Assembly: GCA_964372445.1 (NCBI GenBank)
Contig: CAYJQO010000010.1
Location: 1 to 19,402 of the forward strand
DNA: 19,402 nucleotides
Source of the DNA: CAYJQO01 sp964372445
Lineage (GTDB): Bacteria > Patescibacteriota > Minisyncoccia > UBA6257 > GWB1-50-10
Direction: 5' to 3'
The position numbers and the translations under genes were made by a program. Within the stretch, counting starts at the first letter, position 1. The number at the start of each line of letters is the position of its first letter. This document shows, one piece after another, positions 13,175-18,571 of the stretch. The notes below the pieces were generated by a model. That model had not been told where the DNA came from, did no database searches, and saw only the letters and a program-made list of their open reading frames with translations.

Positions 13175-14296
13175 CTAGTGTTCCAAAATTTCAATTCCCG
13201 GCAGTTTCTTTCCTGATAAATATTCCAGCATCGCTCCACCACCGGTGGAGATGAACAGGTTCGGATGCTTAGCCATTAGGGTATGGGGCTTAGCGAGGAG
13301 TCGAAGCGAAGCGGTAGTTTCGCCGCCGCCGATGATAATCTGCGCTTTGCGGTTCGCGAGGAGCATATGCCATATTGCTCTCGTCCCCTGCTGAAAGCCC
13401 TTTTTCTCAAAGAGGCCGGGCGGACCGTTCCAGATGATTGTCCTAGAACGGGCGAGGACATCCCCCCATTCCTTAATGGTCCGTTCGCCGATGTCGAGGA
13501 TCTGCCGATGGTAGACACTCACATCGCTCGGGAGGATGATCTTGGGAGATTTGAGATACCTCTTGATCGAAGGAATAGCGGCCCGATCAACAAGCGAATC
13601 CCCCACCGGTAGACCCTTTGCGGCGAAAAACGTGTTGGCCGGGCCGCCGGCGAGCAAAAACCGATCAGCCTTCCTCCAGAAGTATGTAATGACGCCGAGT
13701 TTGTCCGCAATCTTTGCGCCACCGATGACCACCGTGAGCGGCCTGCGGTATCGTTTCATGACGCGGTTTAGGTTCTCCAGTTCAGATTCAAGCAGCAAGC
13801 CGCCGTAGGATGGCAAATACCGCGTGATCGCCACCACGGAAGCGTTCCGGCGGTGTGAGACCGCGAAGGCATCGTTCACGTAAAAATCGCCTAGACGTGC
13901 CAACCGTCGAGCAAGCTGGAGGTCGTTTCGATCCTCTCCCGGCAGGAACCGGATGTTCTCGAGTAGCCACACGCCGCCGCGGCGCGTACTTAATTGCCTT
14001 TTCAGCTTGCCGAACGTAAAATGTGGGATAAAGACCACCGGCTCTCGGAGCTGCTTCTCCAAGGTAGCAGCAAACGGATGTAGGCTGTCGGCTCGGTTCA
14101 GTCTTGCCGGGCGCCCGCGGTGGCTCAGTAGTACCACACTTGCGCCGCACCGCCGGAGGTACCGCACCGTCGGCACAATCGCCCCGACCCGGAACGAATT
14201 TCGTTCCTGCCCCGCTTCGATATTCAGATCAACGCGGAGCAAGCAAACTTTCCCAGCAATCTGCTTCCTATCGAGCCTGCTCAAGAGTCGAATCAT
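13175..14296 (-). CDS. pgk: Phosphoglycerate kinase
   Basis: 373 aa, a little shorter than the usual ~390. It transfers phosphate from 1,3-bisphosphoglycerate to ADP in glycolysis. Family motifs are present in altered form: RVDLN (usual RVDFN), LLSHRGRP (SHLGRP), ENIRFLPGE, YVNDAFAVSHRRNAS (VNDAFGTAHRAHAS), GGAKIADKLGVI, GGPANTFFAAKG, WNGPPGLFE (WNGPMGVFE), GGGETTAS (GGGDSVAA) and the C-terminal STGGGAMLEYLSGKKLPGIE. The start is ATG 14296 (MIRLLSRLDR). A frame open to 14479 runs into the divergent ndh gene and is not protein-like. The 19-bp gap to ndh holds overlapping divergent -10 elements, so the leader is only a few nucleotides. Protein sequence is Arg-rich and divergent, but all motif positions remain. 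Confidence 0.93.
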   Translation of the reverse strand: MIRLLSRLDRKQIAGKVCLLRVDLNIEAGQERNSFRVGAIVPTVRYLRRCGASVVLLSHRGRPARLNRADSLHPFAATLEKQLREPVVFIPHFTFGKLKRQLSTRRGGVWLLENIRFLPGEDRNDLQLARRLARLGDFYVNDAFAVSHRRNASVVAITRYLPSYGGLLLESELENLNRVMKRYRRPLTVVIGGAKIADKLGVITYFWRKADRFLLAGGPANTFFAAKGLPVGDSLVDRAAIPSIKRYLKSPKIILPSDVSVYHRQILDIGERTIKEWGDVLARSRTIIWNGPPGLFEKKGFQQGTRAIWHMLLANRKAQIIIGGGETTASLRLLAKPHTLMAKHPNLFISTGGGAMLEYLSGKKLPGIEILEH

Positions 14297-14305
14297 AACA
14301 CCACC

Positions 14306-14313
14306 ATTATAAC
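14306..14313. promoter_or_regulatory. Overlapping divergent -10 elements of pgk and ndh
   Basis: ATTATAAC reads TATAAC (14308-14313) on the plus strand and TATAAT (14311-14306) on the minus strand, sharing four bases. Each lies 2-9 nt from its start codon, so both transcripts would be almost leaderless. No clear -35 on either side. Confidence 0.5.
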
Positions 14314-14315
14314 TC

Positions 14316-15620
14316 ATGGCCATGCGTTCTGCTGACCTAAGGAAGAACATCCTTGTACTCGGTGCTGGCTTCGGCGGCCTGCGGGCAACACTCACCCTCG
14401 AGCGAGAGCTCAGACGTGCCCGCCTCCAGGACCGGTACCGAATCATCCTCATCGACCGCAACACGTACCACACCTTCACCCCGCTCCTCTATGAGGTGGC
14501 GACTACCTCGAAGCAGGTTGCTGACTACCTCAACCTAAAGTCCCTAGTTACCTACCCTCTCGCGGAGATCTTCCGGGACCGAAGCGTAACAGCGCTCCTA
14601 GATGAGGTGCTACACCTCGATATCGAGGATGGCGCTGTGCACCTCAAGGTCCACGACAAGCTTCCCTACGCCTACCTCATCCTGGCCATCGGCAGCGAGA
14701 CCAACTACTTCGACATCCCAGGTCTCAAAGAGCATGGGCACGGTTTCAAGACCTTCGATGAGGCGATCGCCATCCGGGACATGGTCTACTTCGAGGTGCT
14801 GAAGGGCAACCCGGTGGTCCGTGTGGTGGTCGGCGGGGGCGGCTCGACCGGAGTGGAGCTTGCCGGGGAAATCGAAGAATGGATCTGCGAGCTCCGCGAA
14901 GAGGAGCGACACGCCTGCGATGCGGCGGTCACCATCGTCGAGGCCGGTCCCTCGGTGCTCCCTGGCTTCGATCCGCGAGTGGTAGCGAAGGTGCAGGCAC
15001 GCCTCAAATCTGTTGGTGTCACTACGCTCACCGGGAACAGAATCGTCAAAGTTGAGCGTGGGGCTGCCTACCTTGAGAGCGGCGTGCGTATCCCATTTGA
15101 TGTCATGGTTTGGACTGGAGGTGTACAGGCCGCATCACTTGCCGGGACACTACCCGTAGAGCGCGAACCGCAGGGTCGTGTCAAAATTGCAGGTGTGCTG
15201 CAGTGCATCCCCCAGAGCACGGACCTCAAGGCGCACGGTAGAATTTATGCGATTGGTGATATCGCTTGCATCGTGGACCCTGAAACCGGTCGCTTTGTTC
15301 CACAGGTCGCTCGAGCGGCAATCAAACAAGGGGAAATTGCTGCTCGCAACATAGTTGCGTCAATCAAACAGGAACTCAAGCTCACCGCCACACTACAGGT
15401 CGACACCTACACCCCGAAGGAATATCCGTACATTGTCCCCGTTGGGGGCAAGTACGCGGTGGCAAAGATTGGAGGTATGCTGTTCTCTGGATTCATCGCC
15501 TGGATTATTAAAGGATTGGTCGAGCTGAACTATCTTGTCTCGATCATGCCACCCAGCCGGGCACTCAAGATTTGGTTCAAAGGCCTCAAAACCTTTATAC
15601 AGAACGATCGGCTGGGGTAG
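14316..15620 (+). CDS. ndh: Type II NADH:quinone oxidoreductase (NDH-2-like flavoprotein)
   Basis: 434 aa. A membrane-associated flavoenzyme that oxidises NADH without pumping protons. The FAD-binding Rossmann motif GAGFGG is at 16-21, then NTYHTFTPLLYEVA (typical NDH-2 FAD region). The second Rossmann motif, VVGGGGSTGVELAGE (about 172-186), binds NADH. Further motifs are VWTGGV, then YAIGDIA near 310 and PQVARAAIKQGEIAARNI near 328-345 (FAD site). The C-terminal ~60 residues contain hydrophobic/amphipathic stretches (MLFSGFIAWIIKGLVELNYLVS) expected for membrane attachment. ATG 14322 is an alternative start closer to the likely +1. The last 37 bp of the gene, including its stop, are duplicated 968 bp downstream. 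Confidence 0.9.
   Translation: MAMRSADLRKNILVLGAGFGGLRATLTLERELRRARLQDRYRIILIDRNTYHTFTPLLYEVATTSKQVADYLNLKSLVTYPLAEIFRDRSVTALLDEVLHLDIEDGAVHLKVHDKLPYAYLILAIGSETNYFDIPGLKEHGHGFKTFDEAIAIRDMVYFEVLKGNPVVRVVVGGGGSTGVELAGEIEEWICELREEERHACDAAVTIVEAGPSVLPGFDPRVVAKVQARLKSVGVTTLTGNRIVKVERGAAYLESGVRIPFDVMVWTGGVQAASLAGTLPVEREPQGRVKIAGVLQCIPQSTDLKAHGRIYAIGDIACIVDPETGRFVPQVARAAIKQGEIAARNIVASIKQELKLTATLQVDTYTPKEYPYIVPVGGKYAVAKIGGMLFSGFIAWIIKGLVELNYLVSIMPPSRALKIWFKGLKTFIQNDRLG
15584..15620 (+). repeat. Direct repeat, copy 1: 3' end of ndh
   Basis: The last 37 bp of ndh including TAG recur at 16552-16588 with one mismatch (GCTGGGGTAG versus GCTGGGTTAG). Confidence 0.9.
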
Positions 15621-15634
15621 AAAATGAAGAAACA

Positions 15635-15654
15635 GCGTGTGCGATTTGCACACG
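15635..15654. terminator. Hairpin between convergent genes, probable terminator
   Basis: GCGTGTGC-GATTT-GCACACGC is a perfect 8-bp stem between ndh and the convergent small gene. T-richness is modest on both sides (plus CGTTCT; minus TGTTTCTTCATTTTC). Confidence 0.5.
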
Positions 15655-15668
15655 CCGTTCTACTCTAT

Positions 15669-15917
15669 CTACAACTGGGAACGTTCAATCGCTGTACGCC
15701 TATCGCACCCCGTGCATGCAAAATGATAATCGGGGTAACCCCACGGTGTAGTTCCCCAACAACCGAGGTATGATGGCAACACACCACAACAGTCACTCAG
15801 CCCATATATCAATCTAGCTTTCCTAACCTGGGACCAGTGACAAACAAGTAATACCAAGACTACTAGTAAAAAATCCATTAAGAAAACGGATAGAAACGGC
15901 CAGCAGTGGTTGTTCAT
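15669..15917 (-). CDS. Small cysteine-rich protein with N-terminal membrane segment
   Basis: 82 aa. Residues about 7-27 (FLSVFLMDFLLVVLVLLVC) form one TM helix or uncleaved signal. The rest holds seven-cysteine-type spacing: a CC pair near 43-44, C53 and a final CTGC (68-71), with aromatic residues (PWGYPDYHF) between, suggesting a disulfide-bonded or metal-binding external domain. The start ATG 15917 is supported by AAGGAG 6 nt upstream and a -10 TATATT just before it, a strong ribosome site for this window. It lies inside the segment bounded by the duplicated ndh end. No homologue is recognised; expression signals make it credible. Confidence 0.6.
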   Translation of the reverse strand: MNNHCWPFLSVFLMDFLLVVLVLLVCHWSQVRKARLIYGLSDCCGVLPSYLGCWGTTPWGYPDYHFACTGCDRRTAIERSQL

Positions 15918-16041
15918 GATCTACTCCTTATATAATATAGCGGATTGAGGAATCATCTTAATTTGCTTTCTAAATTTAAGCAGACATAATCCAATCTGTC
16001 AATATCTCCAAAGTTCCCACTGATTCTGTCAAACTTGAGCT

Positions 16042-16527
16042 ATGGACAAGAAGAAATTGTTGCAGTTGGTGTTTGAGAAACTCTGCGAGGAGAAATCGAA
16101 GCTCGAGAGAGCAGCTAGGGCGGCGCACCGTGCTGCGGTTGAGGCACCGGGAGCGATGCAATCCCACAGCGATACTACGAAGTTCCAGATGAACCTAGCA
16201 AGCGATCAGATGAAGGAGCTCGTCGCTACACACGCACAAGCAATCCGAATACTCTCCGCATTCTTGCCAGCATGGGAACCGAAACCAGCTACGACGGTCG
16301 GGTTGGGGTCGTTGATCAAAGTTGGAGATGATGCGGAACAGGAGCGGTGGTACTTCTTGCTCCCCACGGGAGGCGGCACAACCGTTGCCGTCGATGGTAG
16401 ATCAATCACCGTGATCACGCCGCAGACACCGATTACCACAGCGTTCTTGGGGAAGGGCACGGGCGAGATAGTCCAAATCAAAACACCTAGGGGTAGCCGC
16501 ACGTTCACGGTGGTGGAGGTTGGGTAA
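16042..16527 (+). CDS. GreA/GreB C-terminal-domain protein (Gre-like RNA polymerase factor)
   Basis: 161 aa. The N-terminal ~70 residues are helical (KKLLQLVFEKLCEEKSKLERAARAAHRAA, then SHSDTTKFQMNLASDQMKELV). The C-terminal ~80 residues show the Gre FKBP-like domain: LGSLIKVGDDAEQERWYFLLPTGGG, then VITPQTPITTAFLGKGTGEIVQIKTPRG, matching the GreA pattern 'SP.G.ALLGK..GD.V....P.G'. Relatives with this short helical front are often mislabelled in databases. The coiled-coil tip acidic pair of true GreA is not obvious, so transcript cleavage stimulation is doubtful. It may act at the RNA polymerase secondary channel (inference). No good Shine-Dalgarno. It lies between the two ndh-end repeats. Confidence 0.7.
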   Translation: MDKKKLLQLVFEKLCEEKSKLERAARAAHRAAVEAPGAMQSHSDTTKFQMNLASDQMKELVATHAQAIRILSAFLPAWEPKPATTVGLGSLIKVGDDAEQERWYFLLPTGGGTTVAVDGRSITVITPQTPITTAFLGKGTGEIVQIKTPRGSRTFTVVEVG

Positions 16528-16551
16528 TTAAAAAGCTCTGATCCCTCAAGA

Positions 16552-16588
16552 CCTCAAAACCTTTATACAGAACGATCGGCTGGGTTAG
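16552..16588 (+). repeat. Direct repeat, copy 2: duplicated 3' end of ndh
   Basis: 36 of 37 bases match 15584-15620, ending in the TAG that closes ndh. A good intrinsic terminator follows 48 bp later, plausibly the original ndh terminator displaced by the intervening segment. Confidence 0.9.
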
Positions 16589-16635
16589 CTGCCCAACTTT
16601 AATGAAACCCTCAGGAAGTATGGAGAAAAAATGAA

Positions 16636-16663
16636 AACTCCCGAAGCGAAAACTTCGGGAGTT
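16636..16663 (+). terminator. Intrinsic terminator after the ndh-end repeat
   Basis: AACTCCCGAAG-CGAAAA-CTTCGGGAGTT followed by CTTTTCT: an 11-bp perfect stem with a T-run on the plus strand. Confidence 0.85.
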
Positions 16664-16696
16664 CTTTTCTGGGCCAACCAGGAGACCTAACTTCGA

Positions 16697-17092
16697 TCAA
16701 CTTCCTTGCTTAATCACAACCGTCGGACACAGGTAGGCAGCGATAGAACCCTTCACGCGCGCCCACGTTCTCCGGAACCAAAAACCCGTCCACTCGTCGA
16801 TTTGCCAGAGTACTCGTTGCTGAATGAAAAGGCCAAGTTCCGACAACCCCCACAGCAAACCAAGAGTGCAAATGGGAATGCCTATTAGTATCCAGAGGAA
16901 AGACGGCTCTTGAAGAACCCCTACTACCACTCGGAATGCCGCATAACCCATAATGGCAAGTACTGCGGTGAGCACCAAGATGTCACCGACCCGCAGCAAA
17001 CCGCTGAACATGCTGACGGGTTTTTTGAGAAAGTTCGTGAACGCTTTTAGTATTCTCACCCGATTCCAAAGGTTTTGGATCGGTTCAACCAC
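16697..17092 (-). CDS. Small membrane protein, 5' part separated by an in-frame UGA
   Basis: 131 aa if started at GTG 17092. Two TM helices are clear (about 33-58 and 66-90), and the C-terminus (IDEWTGFWFRRTWARVKGSI) is aromatic and basic. The family is unknown. The GTG start lacks a ribosome site. The same frame continues upstream through ten sense codons (SLLASLFVWF), one TGA and 24 more codons to an ATG at 17197 that has a perfect AGGAG and a strong promoter. The frame upstream of the GTG encodes most of another hydrophobic helix. So the gene is probably a 166-codon frame with a nonsense codon at position 25: a recent pseudogene, a sequencing error, or readthrough/re-initiation. Its own stop is also TGA. 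Confidence 0.5.
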   Translation of the reverse strand: MVEPIQNLWNRVRILKAFTNFLKKPVSMFSGLLRVGDILVLTAVLAIMGYAAFRVVVGVLQEPSFLWILIGIPICTLGLLWGLSELGLFIQQRVLWQIDEWTGFWFRRTWARVKGSIAAYLCPTVVIKQGS

Positions 17093-17122
17093 GAACCAGA
17101 CGAAAAGACTCGCGAGTAAAGA

Positions 17123-17197
17123 TCACAGGAGCTTGCATAGTCCTGCATACGTTGGCAGCTCTAGCTTCAACGTTCGTTGCATCTGTGTATTGCTCAT
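17123..17197 (-). other. 24-codon reading frame with strong RBS ending in UGA, in frame with the downstream membrane protein
   Basis: ATG at 17197 has AGGAG 7 nt upstream. It encodes MSNTQMQRTLKLELPTYAGL and four more residues, then TGA (17125-17123). The following codons remain open to 16697. It could be the true N-terminus of that gene or a short leader peptide. Confidence 0.6.
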
Positions 17198-17253
17198 AGA
17201 TCATCTCCTATGACATTGTTAATAAAATTTGTTAATTAGTTTTTGCTAAAGAC

Positions 17254-17283
17254 AGTATAGCATACTCTGTAATCATTTGTCAA
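17254..17283 (-). promoter_or_regulatory. Strong promoter TTGACA-18-TGC-TATACT for the interrupted gene
   Basis: Minus strand: perfect -35 TTGACA (17283-17278) and -10 TATACT (17259-17254) preceded by TGC (extended -10), about 55 nt before the ATG at 17197. Confidence 0.75.
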
Positions 17284-17310
17284 TAGTCTGTGCTGGAAGG
17301 GTACATCGAC

Positions 17311-17339
17311 TTGACAAGAAACAAGTAATAAGTTAGACT
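17311..17339 (+). promoter_or_regulatory. Promoter TTGACA-17-TAGACT of the 80-aa membrane protein
   Basis: A perfect -35 (17311-17316), a 17-nt spacer and TAGACT (17334-17339). It is divergent from the promoter at 17254-17283, leaving about 27 bp between the two -35 boxes. Confidence 0.75.
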
Positions 17340-17374
17340 TGTAGTAGCAAATTTACCTTTGAAAGGAGCATAAT

Positions 17375-17617
17375 ATGCAAGTATTCTTTGATGCATGGCA
17401 ATCACTTGTCGGCAGTTTCGTTTCCCAAACACCAGAAACCCACTTTATCCTTGCCCTTTTTGCTGTATTCGCCGTCATCCTCGATATGATGAGCATATCT
17501 TTCATTGTTGATTTCATGGTGGGGATTCCCACAAAGATACTCTTTGACATCTTTGCATTGGTACTCACCATCGCCATCATCATCTATATTGCCCTCGTTA
17601 TCACGGCGATCATCTGA
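17375..17617 (+). CDS. Small two-helix membrane protein, unknown
   Basis: 80 aa. Two long hydrophobic segments (about 23-49 and 55-80) run almost to the C-terminus, ending IALVITAII; charges are few (Asp37, Asp46, Lys54, Asp58). The start ATG 17375 has a full AAGGAG 6 nt upstream and a good promoter at 17311-17339, and a terminator follows 22 bp after the TGA stop. That makes a complete monocistronic unit. No family is recognised. Its strong expression signals contrast with the weak ones of the housekeeping genes here. Confidence 0.75.
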   Translation: MQVFFDAWQSLVGSFVSQTPETHFILALFAVFAVILDMMSISFIVDFMVGIPTKILFDIFALVLTIAIIIYIALVITAII

Positions 17618-17639
17618 GATTCTCTCCCCTATTTCATGG

Positions 17640-17663
17640 AAGCCGCGACCATATTCGCGGCTT
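17640..17663 (+). terminator. Intrinsic terminator of the 80-aa gene
   Basis: AAGCCGCGA and TCGCGGCTT form a 9-bp stem with a 6-nt loop, followed by TCGC. The T-run is short. Confidence 0.7.
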
Positions 17664-17706
17664 TCGCATAAAGTAAATAAAACGCCACATGATTGTCGGC
17701 GCAAAC

Positions 17707-17756
17707 AAAAAAGCCGGCACACCCTATCCCGCACCAGAGCAAAGCTCGGTGCGGGA
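17707..17756 (-). terminator. Probable rRNA operon terminator
   Basis: Minus strand: TCCCGCACC/GGTGCGGGA is a perfect 9-bp stem with further GAGC/GCTC pairing at its top, then 14 nt later CCGGCTTTTTTG. It follows the 5S locus. Confidence 0.6.
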
Positions 17757-17766
17757 CTTCACTTCG

Positions 17767-17848
17767 TTTTGCTTTCCACAGTTCGGAATGTTGCAGATTT
17801 GTCTAAAAATCCAAGGTAAGGCGTAGCATTTTTAGCTACAAAGCAAAA
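17767..17848 (-). other. Structured segment with a 5S loop-C-like motif
   Basis: Minus strand: TTTTGCTTT (17848-17840) pairs perfectly with AAAGCAAAA (17775-17767). Inside are GTAGC/GCTAC and GATTT/AAATC hairpins and the sequence AACATTCCGAAC (17792-17781), nearly the conserved loop C of 5S rRNA. Helices IV and V of a 5S are not found, so it is not called an rRNA. Confidence 0.4.
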
Positions 17849-17877
17849 TCCCACACTAAATTTTTCTGCAATGGTAT

Positions 17878-18240
17878 CCGGGCGAAACCTACTTTCCCCA
17901 CACCCGAAGGCGCAAGTATCATCGGTTCACAAGGCTTTTACTTCTCAGTCCCCGCACTAGAAACCTTCGTATGCCCGCGTACCTTACTTTCCCCCCCAGC
18001 GAACCGGAAAGTATCATCAGGCCGAGACGCTTTCACTTCTCTGTTCGGAATGGGAAGAGGTGGGGCATGTCTCGGTAAAACACGGGCAAACGAAAATTTC
18101 AGTGCGGGGCAAGTCGGAATGTTCCCGATTTCTCTACGATCTGCCAGTTGGCGGAGAGTAGTTAGAAATCGCAATCCCGCTTATGCGCTCGGCGCATGGG
18201 CGGGAGGATGAGGTAGGACACCTTGTGGTAAATCACCCGG
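17878..18240 (-). rRNA. Outer 5S rRNA with two insertions in loop C (contains a second 5S)
   Basis: Read on the minus strand from 18240. Helix I: CCGGGTGA pairs with TCGCCCGG (17885-17878). Helix II: CACAAGG (18227-18221) pairs with CCTTGTG (17934-17928). Helix III: CTCA (18212-18209) pairs with TGAG (17947-17944). GGTGTCCTACCTCATCC, loop-C ACATTCCGAC (18122-18113), GAAGTAAAAGCC and GATGATACT...GGGAAAGTAGG are all standard 5S sequence. Two inserts break loop C. One is about 83 nt with hairpins at 18176-18204 and 18126-18171 (CGATTTCT/AGAAATCG). The other is about 165 nt holding the complete inner 5S. Without them about 115 nt remain. The helices differ in sequence from those of the inner 5S but stay paired, so the outer copy is under structural constraint rather than a decayed fragment (inference). 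Whether it is excised, spliced or used is unknown. Confidence 0.7.
17973..18087 (-). rRNA. 5S rRNA (inner, canonical)
   Basis: 115 nt. Helix I GCCCGTG/CGCGGGC, helix II CCGAGAC/GTCTCGG, helix III CTCT/AGAG, loop C CCCATTCCGAAC and the loop E/helix IV region TGATGATACT...GGGAAAGTAAGG are all intact. It is bracketed by its own stem: CCCCGCACT (18109-18101) with AGTGCGGGG (17958-17950), continued by GAAA/TTTC and TTCG/CGAA. It follows the 23S gene on the same strand, the normal rRNA order, but lies within loop C of the outer 5S. Short open frames across it are artefacts. Confidence 0.92.
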
Positions 18241-18396
18241 AAACCGCTACAGAAAAATTCAGTGTACATTCGTAGATCAACGAGCGGAGCAAGCTGGGGC
18301 TATTAGTACTCCTTGGCTAAAACCCTTACGGGCCTTACACCGAGAGCCTATCAACCTGGTAGTCTTCCAGGACCCCATGGTATCTCATCTTGGGAG

Positions 18397-18430
<34 letters not shown>

Positions 18431-18571
18431 CGTCCGAACATAGCTACCCGGCGATTCACCTGGTGGCAAAGCCGGTAGACCAGAGGTTCGTTCATCCCGG
18501 TCCTCTCGTACTAGGGACGACTTCCCTCAAATACCCACGCCGACAGCAGATAGAGACCAACCTGTCTCACG

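Larger units (their letters stand above)
17854..18264 (-). repeat. 15-bp inverted repeat flanking the nested 5S locus
   Basis: Minus strand: CACTGAATTTTTCTG (18264-18250) and CAGAAAAATTTAGTG (17868-17854) pair at 14 of 15 positions, with a possible G-U at the remaining one. This is placed like a precursor processing stem around the outer 5S. Confidence 0.7.

Noticed and set aside
14297..14479. N-terminal extension of phosphoglycerate kinase
   Set aside because: It runs antisense into ndh and is an Arg/Ser-rich shadow; the family begins at MIRLLSRLDR.
16697..17197. Genome-wide UGA recoding (as in Gracilibacteria or Absconditabacteria)
   Set aside because: UGA ends typA, the FecR-like gene, RNase H, the PaaX-like gene and others at natural C-termini, and an RF2 is present.
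17878..17950. Simple truncated 5S pseudogene (3' half only)
   Set aside because: Its matching 5' half exists at 18205-18240 with helices I, II and III still complementary, so it is a split or expanded 5S rather than a fragment.
17938..18174. 78-residue ORF over the 5S locus
   Set aside because: It lies within the nested 5S rRNA and its flanking stems, so it is a chance frame.
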